Shown here one piece after another: positions 22,094-33,099 of a DNA stretch of 64,000 bases. The notes under the pieces are model-generated. The model saw only the letters and a list, made by a program, of their open reading frames with translations. It was not told the DNA's origin and made no database searches. Both the position numbers and the translations under genes were made by a program. The DNA comes from Cercophora sp. LCS_1 (Eukaryota > Ascomycota > Sordariomycetes > Sordariales > Lasiosphaeriaceae): positions 248,001 through 312,000 of the forward strand of contig JAPZLL010000033.1 in the NCBI GenBank assembly GCA_036250225.1. The letters run 5' to 3'. Every line of letters begins with the position of its first letter. Positions within the stretch are counted from its first letter, which is position 1.

Positions 22094-23404
22094 ATGATCT
22101 GGTCTGCTCTTCTTTTTGCGGCCCTGGCCGACGCCCAGGGGTTCATGAACGGCTTGAACCACCTGAGGTTCGGTTGTTCTCAGATCACCATTGAGCGTCT
22201 CGACCCTCTGGTTGACCCCGGCAAGATGCCGTCGCCTCACATGCATCAAGTTGTTGGCGGCAATGCGTTCAACGCCACCATGCCCAACACCGACATCTCG
22301 CAGGTTGCAACTTGCACCACCTGCAACCCGTCCGACGACCTGTCCAACTACTGGACAGCCAATATCTACTTCCAAGGCAGGAATGGAAGCTACAAGCGTG
22401 TGCCGCAGATGCCCAACAGGTTCCTCTTCAACGACAGGTTCACGACCCAGACTTCCGGTGGCGTCACCGTCTACTACATTGCTCCTCGCGCAGGCACAGT
22501 CACCGCTTTCAAGCCGGTACGTGAACCCCCGTCACATCTCCATCAAGCCCTGACAGACAGACTGACTGACTTACACAACACTAGGGCTTCCGCATGTTTG
22601 TCGGCGACGTCCACCGCAAGACATCCCTCTACAAGTCCCAGAGCTGCTTCCGCTGCTTCTCCGCGACAAACTTTGGCGGCGATGACGCAGCACCCTGCAC
22701 AGACGCCCGTCGCGATTTCGAGGGTTTCCCTCCCCAGCCCTGCCCAGGCGGTATCCGCTCCAACGTTCTTTACCCGACGTATGTCACCACCACCCTGTCA
22801 TCCACCTCGCTAACAAGGAAACAGTTGCTGGGACGGCAAAAACCTCGACAGCCCCAACCACAAGGACCACGTCGCCTACCCGTCCGCCGGTCCATCAACC
22901 TTCCTCTCAACCGGCAACTGCCCATCCACCCATCCCGTCAAGATTCCCCAGCTGATGCTCGAGGTAATTCCCCCCCCCCCCTCTCCCTTACCCACCCGTT
23001 GAGGACGCTAACAAGTGCATGGCAGATCGTCTGGGACACAACCAAATTCAACGACAAAGCCCAATGGCCGGCCGACGGCTCGCAGCCCTTTGTGCTCAGC
23101 ACAGGCGACAAGACAGGCTACGGCCAGCACGGCGATTACGTCTTTGGGTGGAAGGGCGATTCCCTCCAGCGCGCCATGGATGTCAAGAACGGGTGCTTCT
23201 CGTTTGATTGCGGGAACCAAAAGGTGCAGAATGTGGAGAATGCCAACCGGTGCCAGATCACCAAGAAGGTCAGGGAGGATGTGGATGGGTGTAAGTTTTC
23301 CCCTTTTTTGTGCGAAGAAATGAATGGGATGGATTGCTAATGATGACGGTTAATCAGGGTTTGATGAGTTGCCTGGTATGGCGGCGATGAACAAGAAGCT
23401 GTGA
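22094..23404 (+). CDS. Secreted DUF1996 domain protein
   Basis: Five exons (22094-22516, 22585-22778, 22825-22963, 23026-23290, 23358-23404) join in phase to 355 residues. The last splice (GTAAGT donor) restores VDGWFDELPGM. The N-terminus MIWSALLFAALADAQG is a signal peptide. The DUF1996 core is visible: HMHQVVGGNAFNATM, CTTCNPSDDLSNYWTANIYF, CWDGKNLDSPNHKDHVAYPS and CPSTHPVKIPQLMLEIVWD. These proteins are extracellular and often induced in contact with hosts or substrates, but the biochemical activity is not settled. Some members carry a C-terminal WSC domain; this one does not. The length and start fit the family. Confidence 0.92.
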
Positions 23405-24513
23405 GGACGAGTGGGATGAGAGGAGGTTGAGATGGGATTTGATACTTGATGATGTAGGAAAATAGAAATCAGATGATCAGATCTGTTTCTCGTCGTTGGC
23501 TGGGTCGTGCCTTTTGCTGTTGTCCGTGGTGACATGTGAAAGAAGAACAAGGATGGTTGTCGGTGGTTATGATCCGGATATTCTTCCATGCGACGCCCCC
23601 GAAGCATCTCAAGGCCTTGAATGTTGACAGAAAGCGTAAGAAACAACACGCAGTGGTCGATAAACACCATTTCCACGGTGCACGAGCTTCCAGTATGCGA
23701 TATCCCACGATGTATCGATTGATCATGGTAGTTTTGACCTAGTATCGAATTCGACGGGAGATAACTAGTGGAGCGACTTGCGAGAGAACACTTTCGGAAC
23801 TTGTGGAGGGTTGAAGAAGGTGTTCGTACGCGTGACAGGCATTGATGCTCCCTTTGCACAGCGCCGAGCCTTCAAGTCTTAGGCAAGGTTGTTGAGTCTC
23901 CCAATCGTTCTTTCCTTGATATCATCGGGTTGTCTAGGCAGGTGCTCCCCAGCCGTACCTTCCATTGCGACAGGTTCAACGATAAGACACTGCGGAAAGA
24001 ACTCATGACAGATAAGGACGGTGGCACCGTTCTGGGAGGAATGAGCACACTACGGTCCAGCCCTTAGCGCAAACTCTTGGCCTCGTCAGGCCTTTGGGGT
24101 GTGGGTCATGAACGGCACGCCATTGGCTCATAGGATGCTGCCCAAGGAGGGGTTGTGAGGACCTGTCGTCGCATCGTTGTGCTCTTCTCTCCCGTTTCCC
24201 TTGATCATTAGGTACCCAAGCAAAACTTGCGTCAACAACCCAAGCATCTCAATCAGAACAAGTTGAAGCAGACAGTTTCACTCCCCCGATCGACTCATCC
24301 CTATGGCATGCCCAGATCCACATGCACGACGACAAGCTATTTTGGGGCTGCCGGCGTACCTTCCTGGGTCCCCAAATACTCTTTCCGGCAGGGTCAAAGC
24401 CATTCAAGGCTTGCTGTGCAGTGACCAGGCAGATGACTTTGCTATAAATAATGCACCCGTACGTTCTTGTTCCAGGATATTCACAGCGACGTGGCGGCTG
24501 ACTTGACGGCCAG
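23405..24513. other. Intergenic
   Basis: No supported gene. A TATA-like CTATAAATA lies near 24442, about 70 bases before the first supported exon of the HET gene and immediately before an ATG (24451), so the true first exon may start here. Confidence 0.35.
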
Positions 24514-26193
24514 AGTCAGAGCGAAGCACCAGAACAACTTTGTGACACGCCCCTCAACGAGCTCTCGTGTCGCGCACCGGTGGACGTACTTTTATATGCC
24601 AAGCCCGAGCGATACCGCCTCCTAGATTGCAAGCGAGCAATGTCAGATGGAAGGCTGCGGATTCTAGAGTTCGTCAGCTTTCCGCGCGTTCAATATGCCA
24701 CCATCTCATACGTGTGGCGCGGAAACTGCCCCGCGAAAGACCAAGCCGATGAGTTCTCTGTCGCTGGCGCAGAAGACGCAGATCCAATCTCCGTCCATGT
24801 TTTGCTCGATGCGTGCAAAGCAGCACTAGCTTGTGGTGCCCCCTATTTATGGCTCGATCGGCTATGTATCATGCAAATCTGCAAGCAGGACAAGCAGTGG
24901 CAGATTCGCGAAATGTATCGGGTGTACACCTTTGCCGCTGTCTGCATCGTCATCCCCGGAGGCTTACGATCGCTCGTACCATTTGGCGAGGAGACACAGT
25001 GGATCCATCGAAGCTGGACGCTGCAGGAAGTCGTGGCACCTCCCATCACCGCAGTTCTCTTCGCTTGGACACACGGCGCCGGCGGGTGTCTACTGCGTAT
25101 TCAGGGCGAAGACGAAAAGGGCAGGATTGATGTAGTCAGGCCAGGTGTATCTGCAATGACCGACTTGGACACCGTCCTGGTATCGTGCAGTGTTGGCTAC
25201 TTTGACTTTACCCCCGATAATGCGAGCGAGCAAGAAGCTACAATGCCCATCCGGATCCAGGCTCTTCTCTTCGGGGCACCAGTGCCATCCGACCTTCCTC
25301 CCGGGGCCGCTCTTGCCGATCCCCTCATCCGTCTGCCCAATGCCGCTGCATTGGTCTTTGCACGCGCAACGGACGAGGACGCCGAAATACGTGATTACTG
25401 TATCTGGCAATGCGCGCTTGTGCGTACGTCCTCGCGTCCGGTTGATATGGTCTACAGCATCATGGGAATTCTCGGCGTCGAGCTGGACCCGTCCAAGTTT
25501 GCAGCAGATGACCGACTCGGGGCCACAATCGCACTCGCTCGAGAGATTCTTCGTCAAGGTCGAAGTGCCAGCTGGCTCGGCTTGGGTTTAAACCTGCCGC
25601 CGTGCCCCTACGTATCAACATTTCCCATCTTCCCGGAGACATCGGTTGCTGGCAAAGCGTTCTACAACATTCCGGGCAGCGGCAAGAAGTTGCTCACCTT
25701 GGCGGATGCCCTCTATCCTAACCACATCGGTGTCTTTTCACCCCTGACAGGTTCAATGGATGAGGCTGGCTATTTCTCGTTCAACGCTCCTGCCGTGAGA
25801 GTCACACCTATCTCGTTGGCAACGAGCGCAGATGCGGAATGGTTCTACGACAGTGCGAAACGCCCGACGAAACTTAGAGCCATCGACAGGTCAACGTGGG
25901 CTATAGAACCTGGAATGCCCACATCCGGTGGTCCGAGAAAACCGGGCTTATTGCATTCTGCGGAGCCCCAGTTATTTGTCGTGATGCTCGGTTTCTTCAA
26001 CGGCATTCCGGCGGTTGTTGAAGGCAACAATCTTCGCGCATTGCTTGTCACAGAGCACGCCAGAGACCGCTTTCACGTCCGCTCATATTGCTTGTTCAGC
26101 CAGCAGGCGATTAGCTGGTCTTCGGAGTGGACTGAACACAGTTTTTGTGTTGGTGGACCACAAACCCCCCCATTCCCAGCACAAACACCATGA
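24514..26193 (+). CDS. HET-domain (heterokaryon incompatibility) protein, 5' end uncertain
   Basis: The frame is open from an acceptor-like GACGGCCAG at 24511-24513 to the stop at 26193, about 559 residues. The HET core is clear: YATISYVWRGNCPAKDQ, YLWLDRLCIMQICKQDKQWQ, YTFAAVCIVIPGG and IHRSWTLQEVVAPP. HET proteins trigger growth arrest or death after contact with a genetically different strain. The region upstream of residue 42 (LNELSCRAPVDVLLYAKPER) also resembles a sub-branch of HET proteins, so coding probably starts in a small upstream exon. The first in-frame ATG otherwise is at about 24640 and would leave the HET core whole. The frame is intact, unlike the three HET relics further right. 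Confidence 0.8.
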   Translation, partial: SQSEAPEQLCDTPLNELSCRAPVDVLLYAKPERYRLLDCKRAMSDGRLRILEFVSFPRVQYATISYVWRGNCPAKDQADEFSVAGAEDADPISVHVLLDACKAALACGAPYLWLDRLCIMQICKQDKQWQIREMYRVYTFAAVCIVIPGGLRSLVPFGEETQWIHRSWTLQEVVAPPITAVLFAWTHGAGGCLLRIQGEDEKGRIDVVRPGVSAMTDLDTVLVSCSVGYFDFTPDNASEQEATMPIRIQALLFGAPVPSDLPPGAALADPLIRLPNAAALVFARATDEDAEIRDYCIWQCALVRTSSRPVDMVYSIMGILGVELDPSKFAADDRLGATIALAREILRQGRSASWLGLGLNLPPCPYVSTFPIFPETSVAGKAFYNIPGSGKKLLTLADALYPNHIGVFSPLTGSMDEAGYFSFNAPAVRVTPISLATSADAEWFYDSAKRPTKLRAIDRSTWAIEPGMPTSGGPRKPGLLHSAEPQLFVVMLGFFNGIPAVVEGNNLRALLVTEHARDRFHVRSYCLFSQQAISWSSEWTEHSFCVGGPQTPPFPAQTP

Positions 26194-26214
26194 ACCCATC
26201 CACCCTTCAACAAC

Positions 26215-27947
26215 CTAGATCCCCCACCCCACTAAACTCCCTATCCTCGGACACGCAACCAGCTTTTCCTTCAGTTTCTTTGGTATCCGCCTATACAAAA
26301 TAGGCACAACACCGGCATGGCTGGGGTGTTCAAAGAAATGTATCAGCGTGTTTGGTCCGATGGGCGGGAGCGTCTCGGATGGCATAGGCTCGTAGTGATA
26401 TGAATCGCGCAGTGTTTGCGAAGGGAGGGATGGCTTGGCTTGGATGCCGACGACTTCGCTGGAAAAGACTTCAAATTGGACGAATTCGATAGATTTGGCC
26501 CGGAGAAGCCATTTTGATGGGTCTTTTCTCTTGGTAGAGATGTAGCGGGAGCGAAGAAGGTGGAAAAAGTCTTGGTCCGAGTTGATGCGGCAGACTGCTG
26601 ACTGGTGCAGCTTGGTGCCGAAGCGCATAAAGGGGAGGCAGAGGAGGAGGAAGTGGTGGTGGGCGCGGGAGGGTGTTTTGAGTGGGATGTCGTTGCAGCC
26701 GTAGGGGTTGGAGGTGTTGATTTTGGGTTGGGTGTGTGTTGGGAGGGGTGTTGCGTTCCGGCCGCGCTTGTAGATTCCGGATATGGTGGAAAAGGTGCTG
26801 GCGAATGATGGCGTTTTAACGCCAGCTTTAGGGTGAATGCTGTCAGGAGTTGTTCGATTATACTCTGTGAGAACAGATTTCAGACGATCCACGGCGCCGG
26901 GACGCAGTTCTTGGTAGTCGTCGTAGAGTGGTAGAGAGCAATGGTTCTGGCGTCAGGTGTCAGAGCAGGGAAAGAGGAACACAGGGCCGACTGAGAACTC
27001 ACACAAGTAAATCTTAGCCTTGTCATCCCGGGAGGAAGAGGTGGTTCTGCCAACTTGGCCAACCCGCGATGCATGTTCAACCGTACCCAACCCCCAATGA
27101 TGTCGCCGCATGTGGCGTTCAACGCTGTTCGCACCTGAGACTCAGCGTTCCTCTGAAGCGCATAGTATGCACCAGACTCGAACAGGAAAGCTTCGACAAG
27201 CCTCACACCAACGTGGCCGTATCCTAGATCGTTATTTGCCAGAGCTTCGCCGGGCCCGTCCTCTTTCTGTGGATGATCAACAGCCTTGGTATCCAGTGGG
27301 GCGCGTTGAAACGCCGACACAATCTTGTTTGCGATACCGGAAGCTTGTGCCTTGACAAACTGACCAGTCTTGGACTCCAGGTCGGATGCAGCCTCTTGTG
27401 AAAGACCATCGCCATATTGCTCAATGAGCTCTCTAATCACATTCTTTGAACCTGAAAGGGCCTTGCCGACCTGGTGGGAGGGACGTAAGTCGTGCAAATC
27501 TTTTTCGATCTTAGGCAGTTTGAACAAGACGGGGTTCTCTCATCACACTTGATCCTTCGCTGTCTTACATGACATTAGAGAAAGAACGACAGGAGTTGTG
27601 AGAGGTGGTAAGTCGGTGTGCACGCACTTGCAGCTCGAGCAGCCCGTTTTGATCTTGGGCTTGCTTTTCCTGACCGGCCGAGGTTTCCCTAAGATTTCTG
27701 GGGTCTCGATCGTGCTCCCGACTGCGTTCTCATTGTCCGGATTCTCCGATCTGGGATTCGCATCAACGGGGAGACTCGACGTAATCACCTCTTGGCCTGA
27801 GTGAGCATTGCAGGAGTTGTGGCCCACGAGAATCGTCCTTCGCTGTATGCTGTGCCCCGCACGACCAAAAGCGGCGCATCGATCAACAGGGTGTTCGAAG
27901 TACACACATCGACAGGGCAAATACAGCTCAATCAGCTGATAACACAT
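26215..27947 (-). CDS. Fungal protein with binuclear zinc cluster motif
   Basis: Modelled exons 27628-27947, 27452-27563, 27003-27392 and 26215-26946 join in phase to 517 residues. The N-terminus (MCYQLIELYLPCRCVYF) and C-terminus (IPKKLKEKLVACPRIG) match an unnamed fungal family. Across the first splice sits a perfect Zn2Cys6 pattern, C-x2-C-x6-C-x6-C-x2-C-x6-C, starting TGCSSCKQRRIKCDE. Such clusters bind DNA in fungal transcription factors. After it, two frames both look coding: the cluster frame ends at 27445, while another frame (NVIRELIEQYGDGLSQE) runs through the same bases. My model uses a weak GTTCAA donor at 27451. A one-base frameshift is the alternative. Exon 4 gives NHCSLPLYDDYQELRPGA, a usual phrase of the family. 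Nuclear action is inferred only from the cluster. Confidence 0.6.
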
Positions 27948-28729
27948 CTTCAGGTCGACGATTGCGTGATGATAGCTGACGAGTCGGAATCACACGGGCC
28001 AGCGAGCTCTGGACTCTTATCGCACGAGTTCCTGAAAGCATAGCCCCGACGGGGCAGTGTACTGCCTATCAGGGCGGCATCTTGCTGCGGTGTGACCGAC
28101 CAATGATCGAATGTGGGGTACGGCGCTGAAAAGCTTCAGCGAGAGCCTTGGCCTCTTGCCTTCCAAGTTGTCCGATCGAGAGGGTCGCATCGTTAGGGCC
28201 AAATTGCTCGCCAAAATGTGTTGCGCCAGGTGCTCAAGCGGGAAGATCCACAGAGTGGAGGGAATAAACCCAGTAGAAATGCCGTCCGGACCTTAGACTG
28301 GGCTAGATTCACCGTGCCACAGGGTTGCCTGATCATCAATCTTGACACCCTTGCATCCCCGCACACCCATCTTCCAGGTTCCAGGCCCTCGGGTCTTCTA
28401 GGTCCATGGACCTGCTCTCCTCGTGGCCTCAGCACCGCAAGCCCTGGCACCCTACCACGGCTGCTAGCAGCGAGAACAACAAGGCACAACCTCTCTGTAG
28501 ATTCCTCCAACAGCCCGTCACCACGGCGATGTATAACCGAACAATAATCATTCAAAAATAATTATCACCAAGAAGACTGTTTCTCAAAACTCTTTCGCAA
28601 CCGACCTCCTATCATAGGCATAAAACTATGCCGTATCGTATTGTACAAAAAACAGGCCTTCAACCGGGATATCTCTAGGGCGCCATCCGCCCGTCACCTC
28701 GTTGTCCGTCCGCATCTTCCCGCTCCAGC
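27948..28729. other. Intergenic
   Basis: No gene supported on either strand; short ORFs lack coding character. Confidence 0.4.
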
Positions 28730-29316
28730 TTACTCCTGCGAGTGCTTGACAAGCAGAGTCTGAATAGGTCCAGGATTGCCGCCAACGTGCTCGCCTGCCT
28801 TCTCGCCGTCCTTGAACAGGACAAATGTGGGCATGGCGCGGATGCCGAGCTCCTGGGCGAGCTCGGGGAGCTCATCGACGTCGAACTTGGCAAAGTAGAT
28901 CTTGTCCTTCCACTCCTCGGACTCGGACCACCTGTTGTAAACTACCGTCAGCAATTGGACATTGGGGTGCTGGCGCCGTCCAGGAGCGAGCTTACTTGGC
29001 GATTATGGGGGCAACGGCCTTGCAAGGACCGCACCATGTGGCAAAGGCATCGAGGAGGACAATCTTCTCCTTGGCAATGGCCTCCTTGAACTCGGCGATG
29101 CTGCGAAACAAGATGTTAGCAGCGGCTCCCTCGCACAAAGAGACGCTCCCGACGCGCGGCGCGGGGCAACGTAGGGGAAGGCGCGGGGACGTACGTCTGG
29201 ATGTTGTGGACCGTCATTTTGGCAGAGGTTGTGGTGAAAAATCTGGGTGCGACTGGGGCGGATACTATTGGTCTCGAACGGAATGCTCTGAGGGCGGGCG
29301 TGAATCGCGATGTCAT
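28730..29316 (-). CDS. Thioredoxin with mitochondrial-type presequence
   Basis: Three exons (29195-29316, 28996-29100, 28730-28931) give 142 residues. The active site is LLDAFATWCGPCKAVAP, with the redox pair WCGPC, and the conserved cis-proline is in AMPTFVLFKDGEK. Thioredoxins reduce protein disulphides with electrons from thioredoxin reductase. The first 33 residues (MTSRFTPALRAFRSRP and onward to TTTSAK) are basic, Ser/Thr-rich and free of acids, as in a mitochondrial presequence. An internal ATG (MTVHNIQT, residue 34) would make a protein of about 109 residues, the normal length of cytosolic thioredoxin. One gene may thus serve two compartments. A CCAAT box (minus strand) lies at about 29524-29528, some 200 bases upstream of the start. 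Confidence 0.93.
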
Positions 29317-29905
29317 TTGGAGGAGGTGTGGGGGAGGGGAAAGGGCGGGTGGTTGAGGCTTTAAGCTGTTGCAGAAAAACGAAACAGTCGCGGGTGGAGT
29401 GTTCTGGATGATGATGTAAAGGGCTGCGATTTGTCAGGAGCCTCCAATGACGCGAGTGCCACCCGCTGGCTCCTTCCCAGCGCCCGCCCGCGTGGGCTGC
29501 GCGCCCCGCTTCTGCCCAGGCTGATTGGCTCTTGGCAATCGCGGGGTTGTGTTATCGGCGGCCGAGCCACTGCACCGATTCCTCATCAGCGCCCGCCATT
29601 CTCTGCTTCCAGAACGGCGCGCGCCACACACCAAGAAGCTGCCCCTCGCACCTCCTGTTTCGGACCCTGCTGATCACTGATTCCAAATGCCGTGCGAAGC
29701 ATCTCCGGTCACGCCAAAATGGTCCCACATGCAACCATCACTCAGCAACTGCAAGACCGCACCGGACAGCCCGAACTAAAAATGGCTGCGCAAATTGCTG
29801 CGAGGCGTCACCATCCTGATTGATCGCATTTCTGCTTCATTTCTAGCATTTCTTCTCATAATCTCGCTTTTCCGCCTTCCCGTTCACCCATCTCCACTTG
29901 CGCGC
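29317..29905. other. Intergenic, thioredoxin promoter side
   Basis: Contains the CCAAT box named under the thioredoxin gene. No other feature seen. Confidence 0.4.
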
Positions 29906-31175
29906 TCATGTAAAGACGTTGTTCACACAAGGTCCTCCCGCCGGGCACTTCTCGTACAAGCTCAGCCACGCGTCGCCGCCGCAGAACTGGCTCTGGCTGC
30001 CGCTGCACTTATAGTTGCAGTTGGCGACGCTGGCGAGGGTCGTTCCCGGCTGGCGCGTCGCGGCGTACGAGTTCGCGCACCAACACTCGCGGCTCCATTC
30101 CGTGCCAGCGTACGTGTAGCCGGCGTTACTGCAGTACGCCATGCACTTCTCGTTTGTCATTTGGTCCTCGGCATACAGCGCCGATGGGAGAGTTCGGCCG
30201 TAGAAGTCGAAGGGGACGGTGCGTCGCTCCTCGGGCGCGCAGCCGATGTATCTGAAACCCTGGGCTGTCATGTCGGTGTAAGGGAGAGCTGTGTTGGTCG
30301 AGGCCGGGACGGTGGAAGTGGAAGTGGAAGTGGTCGAGGTCGCCGAGACCGAGGTTGAAGTCGACGTGAGTGTGGATGTCAAGACTGTCGTGGTCGTCGA
30401 GGTGGAGGCGATTGTGCTCGAAACAACGACGCTCGAGATGACGGTGCTGACGGCGACCGAGGTGCTAGGCGGGCTGGATACCGTGGTGCTAGGTCCGCTT
30501 CCGGAAAACCGGATCACCAGGGTCACCTTGACGCACTCTCGGTTGACATCGACGACTGGAGGGACAGAGGTTAACGGGACACACCGGTGAGAGCACCTCC
30601 CTTGGTTGAGACTTACGGGCATTGCCAGGAGGGTAGTACCGGAACTCGTGAGAATTGTCATAGGAAGGACGCACGCAGATCCAACCGCCAGCTGGCTGGT
30701 CTCGCCAGGTAACAAATCGGAGCTCGATCTGCGTCTCGGTCGGTGCATCCGGGTTGCAGGCATAGGTCGGCTCGAAGACTGCTCGAGGGTCGCCGCGCCC
30801 TGTCATGAACAGCTTGGTGGTGTGGTCGATGTCGGAGAACTATAGCAGTCAGCACCTTGCGCTCGCCTCGGGGGATCAACGTGCCTCTCCACCGATGACC
30901 GCCCGGATGCCGCCGGCGACCCAGTTGATGACGCCATCCACCAAAGTCAGATCAAACGTCGGGTTGCCAACAGGTCCAATGAACAAGTGCCGATCGCCGC
31001 CACCGGCAACATCGAGGTTCATGTACTTGTCGTGCACATCGGGCCGGGAGATGTTCTGGACCTGGAGACGGAACGGAGCCGAGATAGTGCCGGAAGGAGG
31101 CGTCCCGGGGATTATGCACTGCGCCGACGCGAGGGCTGCGCCGGCCACCAACGCTGAAATTGCCTTCCGATACAT
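29906..31175 (-). CDS. Secreted WSC-domain protein with Ser/Thr-rich linker
   Basis: Three exons (30885-31175, 30617-30839, 29906-30555) give 387 residues. The start is MYRKAISALVAGAALASAQ, a signal peptide. An N-terminal domain of about 180 residues ends with FEPTYACNPDAPTETQIELR. A Ser/Thr/Val linker follows (about residues 200-270). The C-terminal WSC domain runs from YIGCAPEERR through CMAYCSNAGYTYAGTEWSRE to CGGDAWLSLYEKC. WSC domains bind cell-wall glucans. There is no membrane helix, so this is a secreted wall protein rather than a stress sensor. Intron 1 seems to use a GC donor (GAG/GCACGT) to give VIGGEFSDIDHTTKLF. A GT donor 15 bases earlier keeps the same phase but drops five residues. 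Confidence 0.85.
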
Positions 31176-33099
31176 CGCCAGTCTCTTGTCCCGAACCCGA
31201 ACTTCAACTTGATCAGGAGGGTGCTTCAGCGGAGAGCGGAGAGCGGAGCTCTGAACCTTTATACCGTTTCCGCTCGGGGAATCTGGACAATAGAGTCGTC
31301 CTAGAGTCACCCTGCCGGTGTTCAACCGGCCGACCGCCTACCCTTCAAAGCCTAGAGGGCTACCAATTTTCCACAGCGCTAAACCACTTCAATCCACAGC
31401 TCCAGAGTTGACCTCATTTTTCACGTCAGTTCCAGGGTGCAGCACCAGAAATCGCAGTGCGTGTGGCACCTGGGCAGCCCCCGACTCCATTTGGATTTCG
31501 TGGGTGGGTGCGGGTAAGCTCTGCCACCAGTGTCTCCTCTTCACATGTTACCCCCGGCCTGCGCTTCTCCACATCAGCTCTCATCACCTTCGGGAAAAGC
31601 ACGGCTCTAGCTTCACCAGCTCGTTGCACAGCATCTTGGCCCTTCGGCCCTAACGACATTTGGACATTGTGAGACGCTTGAGGGCTCGACCGGAGCCTCC
31701 AACTTATCAACGCCAGCCCAAAGAAGGTTCGGGCGCCAATAATGTCTGGATGCCTCTGCGCAAAGCCGCATCGCTGGCAAACCATGTGGTCCCTGGCTGC
31801 AGCAGTGGCTTGGCGCTCTTGTTGTTCAACTACACCCGGACAAAGCCTCGTCAGGGCGTCCCAAGTCCGTTGGATATTGAAAGCCTTAGTGGGAAAAGCT
31901 GAGGAAGCATGGCCTGAACCAGGGCTACGGAAAACTACAGCCGCCACACTCGAGGAGGCGTCAACCGTCAAGTCCAATCTCCCCCCTTTTCGTCTTCATT
32001 TACACTCGGGTGCCAGCTTCACCGACTGCGAAGTTGAAGCTATCATCAAACTACCCGAGCGATGACTGGGGCCGAGCCTGAGCACATCACCACCGGCCTT
32101 TTGGAGGCGGCTTGGCAAGACTGGCCGAGATACTAGTCGGGTGGAGATACGCTACCGCACGGGGTATCAAGGCGAAGATAGCTTCGGCTCCACGGCTTGG
32201 AGTTGGAGGTGGAGAGACTCTGTTGTCTCTCCTTTTCATGGATTAGACATCGCTGAGGCATGGCCAAAGCGTTCTTCAATGAAGAGATGTCGAGATTTCT
32301 TAAGTTCCCTTCGTGACTCCACTGAAATGATGGGAAGAGGTGGACCCGGGGGACTTCGGGTCGTCGGTGCTATTTATAGTGGACGCAATCAGAGAGTGGA
32401 TCGAGGAGTTGTCACCTCGACAACGTTACACTGCGGCTGTGGTGATCCACCAACTAGTTCCTGCAAGTCTTTGCGAGGGATGCCCTGAGCCGCCCTAGTG
32501 GTGACGCGGTGCCACCAAAGAGTCCACCGAGGTTGAAGCCTCTTGTCTTTTGGTTGTGCTTTGTTCACTCGGTCCGCGACACAAAATCTGTCAACGAGGG
32601 ATGGGGACCCCCGTATATGAGCGTGGTTTGAAGGAGCCGGTTTCCTTTCGGATCGAAGCTTCCGTCGTTGCTTGGGCGGCTCAGCTTCTTCTCTCAACAC
32701 CTGCTTGGCAACCAATAGTCGTATCGTATCAATCACCAAGATCACGATAGCTTATCAGATCAGTCGTGTTCAGGCTCGAAATTCGACTGTCGATTGATTG
32801 TCTGTGTCACCCAGGGCACATAGAATTGCTCAATCTTTTCAAGTCTCTAAATGTCCAGTTGCTTCTCCGACATGCAACCTATCACTTATCAGGGATGTGC
32901 CTGATAATCGAGTCTCTACCCTCACGGCCTCTCTAGTCGTCCCTCCGACGATTGCTCGAACCCAGGCGCTTCACGTTTCCCGCAGTCTCATGGTATCTAA
33001 CCAAGTTCCAGACCCGACATGGATCCATATCGCCATATTCAACCCTTGCAACCATACCCTGACTTCTACATCGGCCTTCGCCAACTCCTTCACATCTCC
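31176..33099. other. Long intergenic stretch
   Basis: About 1.9 kb with only short ORFs. The largest with an ATG is 31742-32065 on the plus strand (107 codons, no recognisable family). I see no repeat, transposon end or RNA gene. Confidence 0.4.

Noticed and set aside
31426..31977. 183-codon minus-strand ORF
   Set aside because: It begins only at a TTG, has no family resemblance, and is typical of chance ORFs in GC-rich DNA.
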